This document shows positions 44,035 through 51,401 of a stretch of 64,000 nucleotides of DNA, in pieces. Under the pieces are notes generated by a model. It saw only the letters and a list, made by a program, of their open reading frames with translations. It ran no database searches and had not been told where the DNA came from. The stretch covers positions 1 to 64,000 of the forward strand of contig NZ_QLMA01000004.1 of the NCBI RefSeq assembly GCF_003259435.1, given 5' to 3'. Every line of letters begins with the position of its first letter. Within the stretch, counting starts at the first letter, position 1. The stretch comes from Chitinophaga dinghuensis (GTDB lineage: Bacteria > Bacteroidota > Bacteroidia > Chitinophagales > Chitinophagaceae). The position numbers and the translations under genes were made by a program.

Positions 44035-44688
44035 ATGAGGCGGTATGAAGATACTTACAAACAAAAAGGACTACGCAGACAATTAGTTGATAGTATCCGT
44101 CAGAAGGGAATAACAGATGAAAATGTCCTGGCGGCTATCGGCAATATCCCAAGGCATTTCTTTCTTGATACGGCTTTTGAGAGTATTGCCTATGAAGACC
44201 GTGCCTTTCCTATCGGTGAGGGACAAACGATTTCCCAGCCTTATACGGTTGCTTACCAATCACAACTGCTGGAAATCAAACCTTATGAAAAAGTCCTTGA
44301 AATAGGTACGGGAAGTGCCTATCAAGCCTGTGTGCTCGCTGAACTCAAAGCGAATGTCTTTACTATCGAACGGCAGAAAAAGCTGTTTGAATTGGTAAAA
44401 CAGTTTCAGTTCAAGTCAAAATACCCTAATCTTCGCTTTTTCTATGGCGATGGCTATGAAGGCCTGTCTTCCTATGCTCCTTTCGATAAAATCCTCGTCA
44501 CTGCTGCCGCTCCGCAGATCCCGGAAAAATTACTGCAGCAACTGAAAATCGGAGGAAAAATGGTGATCCCTGTTGGCGGCCAAGACGTGCAACGTATGCT
44601 GCGGATTACCAAAGTAAGCGACACTGAATTCGATCAGGAGCTGTTCGACAACTTCACCTTCGTTCCCATGCTCGCGGGCAAAAGATAA
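44035..44688 (+). CDS. pcm: Protein-L-isoaspartate O-methyltransferase
   Basis: A 217-residue SAM-dependent enzyme that repairs isoaspartate in aged proteins. Motifs: IPRHFFLD near residue 40, GEGQTISQPYTVAYQSQLL (the PCMT signature), SAM motif VLEIGTGSAYQACVLAEL, and ILVTAAAPQIPEKLLQQLKIGGKMVIPVG. The start at 44035 (MRRYEDTYKQK) is chosen over an in-frame ATG at 44017, because a perfect promoter -7 element lies between them. The window also encodes an isoaspartyl peptidase (10147), but far away. It converges with a TonB receptor gene, 40 bp apart. Confidence 0.94.
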   Translation: MRRYEDTYKQKGLRRQLVDSIRQKGITDENVLAAIGNIPRHFFLDTAFESIAYEDRAFPIGEGQTISQPYTVAYQSQLLEIKPYEKVLEIGTGSAYQACVLAELKANVFTIERQKKLFELVKQFQFKSKYPNLRFFYGDGYEGLSSYAPFDKILVTAAAPQIPEKLLQQLKIGGKMVIPVGGQDVQRMLRITKVSDTEFDQELFDNFTFVPMLAGKR

Positions 44689-44723
44689 CTGCCTGCCCAC
44701 ATATTTTACATGCCGGCAGGCAG
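44689..44723. terminator. Hairpin between pcm and the convergent TonB receptor
   Basis: CTGCCTGCC and GGCAGGCAG form a 9-bp stem with a long loop of 17 nt. The following tract on the plus side is CGATTTTATAA, a weak T-run. It probably serves as a terminator for both genes. Confidence 0.5.
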
Positions 44724-44728
44724 CGATT

Positions 44729-47209
44729 TTATAATCTGCCTCTTTCTGCATTAGGCTTGGGTGCCTCTTCCTGCGGTTTTTCCTCTTCGTCGTCCTGACG
44801 CTTTTTCTTCTTGAAAAGGTTCGGGTCCATTTTACCAAAGCGGTAACGGACATTCAGGCGAACGAAGCGGGTAGCGCGTTTGCGGTCGTAGTCCTGTATG
44901 AAAGTAGGCGTTACATAGTGACTGTTGTATTGCTGCGTGTTCAGCAAATCGGAGACGTTCACCGCCACTACCAGTCGGTTGTTTTTGAGGAACTCCTTGC
45001 GTATACCCAGGTCTATTCCATTCATGGCTTTAAAGGTTCCCTGCGGTTGGATGCGCGGCGAACGATAATGCCCACTCAGTTCTACATTAAAACGTTGCGG
45101 CAGTCGGAACTGCATATTGCCACTCAGGCCATAGGTGAAGTTCTCGTTCTGAATGGTGGCGCCACTCATCTTATTGTATTCCAGGTTTAGATTGGAATTG
45201 AACTTCCACCATTTGAAAATTTTCCAGCTATAGGAGAAATTGGCGCCCATATTCTGACTGGTGGCAATGTTCATCGGGCGGGTGGTAGTCACGCCACTGA
45301 GCGTATCCAGCGTACTTATTCTGTCAATATTATCATTCGTCTGCGCATAATAAATACCCGTGCTCAGGTAATTATTTGTTTTCGGATACCAGGCAGAATA
45401 GTTCATTTCAAACTTATGCGTCAGCGCAGAACGCAGGTCCGGGTTCCCGGTGCGGATATTCTGCGGATCTGAGTTGTTGATATACGGCAGTAACTGATCA
45501 AAGTTCGGCCGGTCTATCCTGGTGGAATAGTTGAACACCAGGTTCTGGTTCTGATTGGCCGGCAGATTATATTTGAGGAATACGCTTGGGAAAATATTAA
45601 AGAAAGATCTGTTTACACGGGAATCTTTGGTAAAAGAATAACCACGGAGATACGATTGCTCTGCCCTCGCACCTACCTGGTAGCCCAGGTTGCCTATCGC
45701 ATTGGCAAAGTTTAAATAGCCAGCATAGACGTCTTCTTCATATTTATACTTATTGCTGAGCGACATACTCTGTATAAAGGCCAGGCTGTCTTTATTATAC
45801 AACATTGCTATATAATCATTCTCTATACTACGCATCGTCCCTTTCACGCCGGTTTCCAGCTTTCCCTTCTTACCCATCGGGGAAGTATAGTCTGACTGCA
45901 GGTTCCAGAACTTGTTATTATTACCGCTGGTATTTTGCTGATTGCCGGTGCGATAAGCCGTGTCTGCATTATGATAAAAATAATTACTCAGATACTGGCT
46001 GTTGCTGCTACTACCGTTATCACTGTAGCTGACGTATGCCGTCAGTTCCTGGTTGGGCTTTTTGTAGGTACGTTTGTAACTCAGACTGGTATTGTTATTA
46101 TTGTTGTTATAGTGGCTGGTATTGGCTCTGATACCACTGGATAATAGTTGGTATTTATCGTCCAGGTTGTTGAGATCAATGTTTTCATTGTTGCCACCAA
46201 AGCTGTAATTCAGGCCTTGTGCGATGGTAAAGGTATTCCGATCGTTCAGGTAGTAATCAAATCCGAATCGACCGCCATTATTACCATTGTGGTTATTATT
46301 CACACTACGTTGAGTGAAATACTTGGTGCTGCTGGTATCCGCGACCAGATTTTCTCTGTTGCTGAACCCACTTCCGTTGAGGTCTTCGTATCTCCCGTTA
46401 TAATTACCGAAAAAATTGAATCGTCTCAAACGCAGGCTGGCATTAGCGCTTCCGTTTAATTGTCCTCTGGTAGCGGCGCCTGCATTGAACATTACATTAT
46501 AACCGATCGCTTTATCTTTCTTTAATACGATGTTGATAATACCGCCCCCGCCTTGCGCTTCAAACTTGGCGGAAGGGTTATTGATCACTTCCACGCGATC
46601 GATACTTTCCGCTGGAATCATTTGCAGCGCTGTTTTAGCATCGCCGAAGGGAGAAGGTTTGCCGTCTACATAAATAGTGACGCTTTTACCGCGTAATGTT
46701 ACGTTATCGTCTATGTCTACATCTACGCTGGGAATATTCTTCAGTATATCCGTGCCCGTGCCTCCTTCTGCGTTGATCATATCGCCGGCATCAAATACCT
46801 GGCGGTCTATCTGCATAGAGAAAGAGGGCTTTTCTGCTTTGATTTCCACGGTACTCAATTCCTTGCCGGAGCGGTGCAGGTGCAGCGTTCCAACGAAAGC
46901 GCCTTTTCCTTCCACAACTTTAAATGCTTTCTCCAGTTTGTCGTACCCCATAAATGTGACACGCAATACATAGATGCCGGGGTTGATATTATTAAAATTA
47001 AAATTCCCGCTGGCATTGGTATACATGCCAGTTATTACGGATGAGTCGGTACTGTTGAGCACTACTACTGAAGCCATTTCCACGGGTTTGGTGGTAGTGA
47101 TATCTACCACTTTTCCGGTGACTTTCGGCGGGGCAGTTTGCTGCGTTTGTGCATTAGCGTTATACAGCATACATAATGTAGCAATCAACAGGGACAGGTT
47201 TTTTCGCAT
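44729..47209 (-). CDS. TonB-dependent receptor, outer-membrane beta-barrel family (paralog A)
   Basis: An 826-residue receptor. It has a signal peptide (MRKNLSLLIATLCMLYNANAQ) and a carboxypeptidase-regulatory-like domain (about 30-115, VTGKVVDITTTKPVEMASVV). The plug domain (about 125-235) includes DILKNIPSVDVDIDDNVTLRG and IPAESIDRVEVINNPSAKFEAQG. A barrel of the OMP_b-brl_3 type follows. Unusually, the barrel is followed by a charged tail: after RYRFGK comes MDPNLFKKKKRQDDEEE and a run of E, P and K. It shares order, motifs and tail with the next gene upstream (47381-49966), so the two are tandem paralogs. A terminator lies between them, so each has its own transcript. Confidence 0.9.
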   Translation of the reverse strand: MRKNLSLLIATLCMLYNANAQTQQTAPPKVTGKVVDITTTKPVEMASVVVLNSTDSSVITGMYTNASGNFNFNNINPGIYVLRVTFMGYDKLEKAFKVVEGKGAFVGTLHLHRSGKELSTVEIKAEKPSFSMQIDRQVFDAGDMINAEGGTGTDILKNIPSVDVDIDDNVTLRGKSVTIYVDGKPSPFGDAKTALQMIPAESIDRVEVINNPSAKFEAQGGGGIINIVLKKDKAIGYNVMFNAGAATRGQLNGSANASLRLRRFNFFGNYNGRYEDLNGSGFSNRENLVADTSSTKYFTQRSVNNNHNGNNGGRFGFDYYLNDRNTFTIAQGLNYSFGGNNENIDLNNLDDKYQLLSSGIRANTSHYNNNNNNTSLSYKRTYKKPNQELTAYVSYSDNGSSSNSQYLSNYFYHNADTAYRTGNQQNTSGNNNKFWNLQSDYTSPMGKKGKLETGVKGTMRSIENDYIAMLYNKDSLAFIQSMSLSNKYKYEEDVYAGYLNFANAIGNLGYQVGARAEQSYLRGYSFTKDSRVNRSFFNIFPSVFLKYNLPANQNQNLVFNYSTRIDRPNFDQLLPYINNSDPQNIRTGNPDLRSALTHKFEMNYSAWYPKTNNYLSTGIYYAQTNDNIDRISTLDTLSGVTTTRPMNIATSQNMGANFSYSWKIFKWWKFNSNLNLEYNKMSGATIQNENFTYGLSGNMQFRLPQRFNVELSGHYRSPRIQPQGTFKAMNGIDLGIRKEFLKNNRLVVAVNVSDLLNTQQYNSHYVTPTFIQDYDRKRATRFVRLNVRYRFGKMDPNLFKKKKRQDDEEEKPQEEAPKPNAERGRL

Positions 47210-47303
47210 GCAAGGGTACTTATACTAGCTTTTCGAATATTGGTTTGATGGTATAAAACTAATAGGAGTAGTGTTAAATAGTGTTTGTATGTGATGAGCG
47301 GCA

Positions 47304-47353
47304 ATCAAAAAATGATAGCCGGCGTCGCGCTATAGAAGCGCTTTGCCGGCTAT
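47304..47353 (-). terminator. Terminator between the two tandem TonB receptor genes
   Basis: ATAGCCGGC (47315-47323) pairs with GCCGGCTAT (47345-47353), with an inner GCGCT/AGCGC stem in the loop. On the minus strand it is followed by CATTTTTTG. Confidence 0.8.
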
Positions 47354-47380
47354 TGGTTGCATCCATCCTCTTTAATAATA

Positions 47381-49966
47381 TTAGTAACCCTGCATATCCA
47401 TTTGGTTATCGTTGCTATCAGGGCGTTGTTTCTTTTTCTTGAATAGATTTGAATCGAATTTACCGAAGCGATAACTGAAGTTCAGTTTGAATATTCTGGA
47501 TTCGCGCTTGCGGATATAATCCTGTGCAAATGCGTAGGTGACTTGATTCAGCTCATACTGGCGTGTGTTGAAGATGTCTGAAACACTGAGCGTAACAGAT
47601 GCCGCTTTGTTTTTCAGGAAATCTTTTCTCACCGCTACATCCACCATGCTAAAGCCTTTGATGGTACCTTGTGCAGAAGTAGGAATCATCATCATTCCAC
47701 CTCCTCCGCCGCCACGGCCGCCGCCTCCGCCACCATTGCCACTGTTAGGCAGTGCCACTGTAGGCGCCTGGTAGGTTGCATTCACTTGTAAAGTGAAATT
47801 GGCCGGCAGTTTTGTTTCGGAATTAATTTTACCCAGCCAGCTGAAACCGCTGTTGTTAAAGGTATGCTGGCCATCGTTTACCTGGAGATCTGTTTGATAC
47901 AGGTTAACGTTGGTGGTGATATCCCAGCCACGTACAATCTGATTTTTCATGGTCAGCTCAGCGCCATAGGAATTACTTCTGTTGGCGTTGGTATACTGCG
48001 TCAGCAGGGTGTCCTGGCCGATTGGCGTACTGATAGTGGTAATGAGATTATTCGTATTTCTGAAGTAAATGCTTCCTAAGAAATTACTGTTTTTCCAGTT
48101 CTTCACGTAGGAGAACTCCAGGCTGTTGGTATATTCCGGCTTCAGGTTTGGATTCCCTTCGCGTTGGTTTTGCGGATCGCTGTAATCGCGGTAAGGTATC
48201 AGCTGGAAGAAGTTCGGACGATTTACTCTCCTGGAATAGTTCAGTTGCAGTTCCTGTTCTTTCTTCAGTTTCTGGGAAAGGAATACGCTGGGAAAGAAGC
48301 CAGGAGTAGCTTTGGTCGGTTTATAGATGACGCCCTGGTTTTCTCCGCTGTAAATATATTGTTCTACACGCAAGCCTGCCTGGTAGCCGAAATTGCCGAT
48401 GGTATTGGCGAAGTTGGCATATCCCGCATATATTCTTTCTTTGTAACTGTAGTCGGTAGACAGTGAATCCACATGTGGGAATGTATTCGTTAACGTATCC
48501 TGATTGTATACGTCATATCTGCTGCTATAATCTCTGATAGTGGCTTTCACACCGAGTTCCAGTTTACCGTTTTTACCAATTGGATTGGTGTAATCGGATT
48601 GCATGGTGATGAAAGTCGTTCTGCCGTCGGTGGTGTTGTTTTGTCTTACAGACTGTCCAAGCGGATCGTTGGCGGCATCCAGCGCTTGTGTAATATAATC
48701 GCCATTGCGACTGTTATTACTTCTGTTATAGTTCAGGTCTGCGGTTAATTCCTGATTTTGTTTGGCGAATGTATGTCGATAGTTCAGTGCCGACGTATAG
48801 TTACGGAAGCTCATCTTGCTATCGTTCTGGCGATCGTTTTTGCCGGTTACATTCTTTTTCGCATCGGCGAAAGTACTGAGCAGATCTTCATGGGTTTTGA
48901 AATCGCCGCCACCAACGCTTTGTGTGAAGGAGATGGTATTTCTGTTATCCAGATAGTAATCTAAACCGGCGCGTCCGAATTGGAAGAGCGGTTTACTGAG
49001 ACTGTTACTATGTTGGGTCAGGTAGTTGGTATCGCCTTTGGAGCCGCCGAAGTTGGTGCGGTAGGTATTACCATCGCCCCATGTTTGGTTGGCGTTCACA
49101 TTATAGTTGGCGAAGACGTTTATTTTTCCCTGGCGTACCGCAATGTTGCCGCCGCCATTGTATTTGTTGTTGTTGCCGATACCCGCCTGAATAGCGCCGT
49201 TGAAGCCTGCTTTTTTATTCTTCTTAAGTACGATGTTCAGGATACCGGACATGCCTTCCGCATCATATTTTGCAGAGGGGTTGGTAACGAGTTCAATGCT
49301 TTCAATGGCATCTGCAGGAATCTGATCCAACGTAAGGGTAGACGGTTTACCGTCCACGAAGATGTTCGGAGAGGCATTACGAACCGTTACATTCCCGTCC
49401 AGGTCTACGTTTACAGAAGGTACGCTTTTAAGCACATCTTGTGCGGTACCGCCGACGCTGGTGAGATTGCGGTCTACATTAAATACTTTTTTATCTATAC
49501 CCATTTGGAAGGCACTTTTCTGGCCGGTGACTTCCACGCTGTTCAGCATTTTTACATTGGGTTCCAGTTTGATATTGCCGAGATCCTGATCTGTTGTCTG
49601 ACCAGTGATGGTCACTTTTTTCATGAGGGTAACATATCCCATGAAATTAATTCTGATGAGGAACTGACCGAAAGGAAGGTTTTCCAGGTTGAATTCACCA
49701 TTTGGTTTGGTGAGCATACCGGTAACAACCGAAGAGTCTTTTTGTCTGAGTAAAGCCACAGACGCATATTCGACGGGTTTGTTCGTTTTTGCGTCCAGGA
49801 GTTTTCCATAGACATGGCCGATTTGCGGCATATTGGGTCTTTGTCCCTGGGTACGTCCTTGTCCCTGTTGTTGGGGAGCAGGCGATTTAGCGTTATTGGG
49901 CGCCTGCGCATATGAATTAACCTGCCACAACATGATACCAGCAACGATTGCATAGCATTTTCTCAT
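47381..49966 (-). CDS. TonB-dependent receptor, outer-membrane beta-barrel family (paralog B)
   Basis: An 861-residue receptor of the same family as its downstream neighbour. It has a signal peptide, then a linker rich in P, Q and G (residues about 20-48). A carboxypeptidase-like domain follows (HVYGKLLDAKTNKPVEYASVA), then the plug (DVLKSVPSVNVDLDGNVTVR; IPADAIESIELVTNPSAKYDAEG) and the barrel. Two oddities: a glycine-rich loop near residues 757-771 (about 12 G with one R) absent from paralog A, and a C-terminal charged tail (YRFGKFDSNLFKKKKQRPD...). Genes of this type are often regulated by two-component systems; a repeat pair upstream may be the operator. It has its own promoter and terminator. 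Confidence 0.9.
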   Translation of the reverse strand: MRKCYAIVAGIMLWQVNSYAQAPNNAKSPAPQQQGQGRTQGQRPNMPQIGHVYGKLLDAKTNKPVEYASVALLRQKDSSVVTGMLTKPNGEFNLENLPFGQFLIRINFMGYVTLMKKVTITGQTTDQDLGNIKLEPNVKMLNSVEVTGQKSAFQMGIDKKVFNVDRNLTSVGGTAQDVLKSVPSVNVDLDGNVTVRNASPNIFVDGKPSTLTLDQIPADAIESIELVTNPSAKYDAEGMSGILNIVLKKNKKAGFNGAIQAGIGNNNKYNGGGNIAVRQGKINVFANYNVNANQTWGDGNTYRTNFGGSKGDTNYLTQHSNSLSKPLFQFGRAGLDYYLDNRNTISFTQSVGGGDFKTHEDLLSTFADAKKNVTGKNDRQNDSKMSFRNYTSALNYRHTFAKQNQELTADLNYNRSNNSRNGDYITQALDAANDPLGQSVRQNNTTDGRTTFITMQSDYTNPIGKNGKLELGVKATIRDYSSRYDVYNQDTLTNTFPHVDSLSTDYSYKERIYAGYANFANTIGNFGYQAGLRVEQYIYSGENQGVIYKPTKATPGFFPSVFLSQKLKKEQELQLNYSRRVNRPNFFQLIPYRDYSDPQNQREGNPNLKPEYTNSLEFSYVKNWKNSNFLGSIYFRNTNNLITTISTPIGQDTLLTQYTNANRSNSYGAELTMKNQIVRGWDITTNVNLYQTDLQVNDGQHTFNNSGFSWLGKINSETKLPANFTLQVNATYQAPTVALPNSGNGGGGGGRGGGGGGMMMIPTSAQGTIKGFSMVDVAVRKDFLKNKAASVTLSVSDIFNTRQYELNQVTYAFAQDYIRKRESRIFKLNFSYRFGKFDSNLFKKKKQRPDSNDNQMDMQGY

Positions 49967-50004
49967 CCTAAGCGTATTTAAATCCAGTTTATTTCGGAGT
50001 AAGA

Positions 50005-50012
50005 CAAAACTA
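50005..50012 (-). promoter_or_regulatory. Promoter -7 element of TonB receptor paralog B (TAGTTTTG)
   Basis: A perfect TAnnTTTG on the minus strand. The mRNA is expected to start near 49998, giving a leader of about 32 nt. No convincing -33 box is seen, which fits an activator-dependent promoter (inference). Confidence 0.55.
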
Positions 50013-50096
50013 TCCGGATATCGTTATGAATGGCGGGATATTGTGATGAGCGGAATTTTTAGAGGGGAATCGTGGGAAAAGCGGAGTCAGAAGGTC

Positions 50097-50139
50097 TTAA
50101 CAGTAGTTAACAATCTTATGGGGTTAACAGCAGTTAACA
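50097..50139 (-). promoter_or_regulatory. Repeat pair upstream of TonB receptor paralog B, candidate activator site
   Basis: TTAACAGTAGTTAACA (50097-50112) and TTAACAGCAGTTAACA (50124-50139) match at 15 of 16 positions and are spaced 27 bp start to start. Each half-site (GTTAAC) is itself palindromic. They lie about 85-135 bp upstream of the -7 element at 50005-50012. This is the arrangement of a dimer-binding operator for an activator. The binding protein is unknown. Confidence 0.5.
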
Positions 50140-50210
50140 GTCAGCAAAGATTCGTCCTGTACGGTGTTGGTACCGCAGGTGTATTTCAGGGAGACGCGTA
50201 GTCCTCGGAA

Positions 50211-50762
50211 TTAAGCCGCTATCAAAGCGATGATCAGGGAGATGATACCGATGATAAGACCGGAGATCGCGCCTAAAAATTTGAAAGCTTTCAGTTCTTT
50301 TCCCAGGAATTGTTGAACAGCATTTGACATTTGTTCGTCGGTGGTGGTACGGATTTTCTCGCTGACAATTTTTTCCAGGTCCAGGTCTTTTTCTACGTTA
50401 TCGAGATATTGACCGATCATTTTAGGAAAGAGGGAGTCCAGTTCGTTGACGAGGTGTGATTTGATTTGGTTCACGGTGCTGTCGCCGATGAACATGGAAA
50501 GTACGGGCATTGCTTTGGGGAGTCTGTCGCGCAGGAAACTGTCCAGGTGTTCTTCCACGACGGGGATGATGTTTTTGATTTTATCCGGGTCGGTGAGTTT
50601 CTGGCGGATGAGGGCGAAGGAGAATTGTTTACCGGCGAGGTTTCCCAGCTCAGTGGCTAATTGTTCTCTGCGTTTGGGTAATTGGCGGAGCAGGATTTGG
50701 ATGGCTACAGTATTGATCAGCCAGCCAGCGATGGCCGCGATGAAGGGTAATGTATATAACAT
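50211..50762 (-). CDS. DUF445-family membrane protein
   Basis: A 183-residue protein with hydrophobic segments at both ends: LYTLPFIAAIAGWLINTVAIQIL (residues 2-24) and FLGAISGLIIGIISLIIALIAA (162-183). The middle is helical (LRDRLPKAMPVLSMFIGDSTVNQIKSHLVNELDSLFPKMI). The N-terminal G-W-x-x-N-x-x-A-I-x-x-L pattern is the DUF445 signature (YheB/YjiN-like). Function is unknown, possibly envelope-related. It lies directly behind the tRNA-His terminator on the same strand and has a near-consensus TATCTTTA about 27 bp ahead. Confidence 0.82.
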   Translation of the reverse strand: MLYTLPFIAAIAGWLINTVAIQILLRQLPKRREQLATELGNLAGKQFSFALIRQKLTDPDKIKNIIPVVEEHLDSFLRDRLPKAMPVLSMFIGDSTVNQIKSHLVNELDSLFPKMIGQYLDNVEKDLDLEKIVSEKIRTTTDEQMSNAVQQFLGKELKAFKFLGAISGLIIGIISLIIALIAA

Positions 50763-50800
50763 GAAGAGATAATCTGTTTAAGGGTGGTAAAGATATAAAA

Positions 50801-50830
50801 GAAAAAGGCTTCCAAGAGGAAGCCTTTTAA
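50801..50830 (-). terminator. Terminator of the tRNA-His transcript
   Basis: AAAAGGCTTCC (50803-50813) and GGAAGCCTTTT (50818-50828) form an 11-bp stem with a 4-nt loop. On the minus strand it ends in CCTTTTTC, immediately behind the tRNA genes. Confidence 0.88.
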
Positions 50831-50835
50831 CTTTG

Positions 50836-50913
50836 TGGGGTGAATGAAGGGTTTCGAACCCTCGACCCTCAGAACCACAATCTGATGCTCTAACCAACTG
50901 AGCTACATCCACC
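50836..50913 (-). tRNA. tRNA-His(GTG), copy 2 of the tandem
   Basis: A cloverleaf can be drawn by eye. The acceptor stem is GTGGATG with CATTCAC, preceded by the histidine-specific G-1 that faces C73, followed by CCA. The D-arm is GCTCAGTTGGTTAGAGC. The anticodon stem TCAGA/TCTGA holds loop TTGTGGT, giving anticodon GTG. The T-arm has GGTTCGAAACC. CCA is encoded. It is transcribed second, 11 bp behind the other copy. Confidence 0.95.
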
Positions 50914-50924
50914 GTTTTAATAAG

Positions 50925-51002
50925 TGGGGTGATTGAAGGGTTTCGAACCCTCGACCCTCAGAACCACAATCTGATGCTCTAACCAACTGAGCTACAACCA
51001 CC
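50925..51002 (-). tRNA. tRNA-His(GTG), copy 1 of the tandem
   Basis: Identical to the other copy except in the acceptor stem, GTGGTTG with CAATCAC, where an A-T pair has become T-A with pairing kept. G-1, C73, anticodon GTG and the encoded CCA are all present. It is transcribed first from the promoter at 51065-51072. Confidence 0.95.
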
Positions 51003-51064
51003 ATTTGTCCTTTCCAACGGGGCTTTTCACCTGTGTGAGTAACCTTTTTCCGTTGTTGGGAGTG

Positions 51065-51072
51065 CAAAGATA
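51065..51072 (-). promoter_or_regulatory. Promoter -7 element of the tRNA-His operon (TATCTTTG)
   Basis: A perfect TAnnTTTG on the minus strand, with a TTTG -33 box about 21 bp upstream. It is expected to start RNA about 55 nt ahead of the first tRNA. Confidence 0.7.
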
Positions 51073-51249
51073 AGAGAAAGTATTCTGAAATTCCAAATAG
51101 ATGTTAAAATTTTTTTTCAGCAACTTATAAATTAGAATAAAATCAGATTTGGATTGTCTTCCAGGAAGATGTTTTCAGCTCGCTAAAATATTGACAAATT
51201 AGGACGATTTACTCATCATTTTCCGCTTCAAAAATCGTAATTTTCTGTT

Positions 51250-51257
51250 TATCTTTG
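51250..51257 (+). promoter_or_regulatory. Promoter -7 element ahead of the 401-residue gene (TATCTTTG)
   Basis: A perfect TAnnTTTG followed by CGG. No other match lies closer to the ATG at 51402. The implied 5' leader is about 140 nt. Confidence 0.55.
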
Positions 51258-51401
51258 CGGACTTTCCCATTTCATTCCCGTTTATTGTAAACTGTTGATA
51301 ATCAATTCTTTGATAAAATGACAGGTGTGTAGAATTACCCTGCGTATTCGTTTGTGCGCAGTAGTTAACCAAGGCATTTAATTTTTAATTGTATATATAT
51401 T

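Larger units (their letters stand above)
51003..51401. other. Divergent regulatory region between tRNA-His genes and the 401-residue gene
   Basis: About 400 bp without a gene. It holds the tRNA promoter (minus, -7 at 51065-51072, with TTTG about 21 bp further upstream) and a plus-strand -7 element TATCTTTG at 51250-51257. The latter would give the 401-residue gene an unusually long leader of about 140 nt. The leader is AT-rich; I see no known riboswitch in it. Confidence 0.6.
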
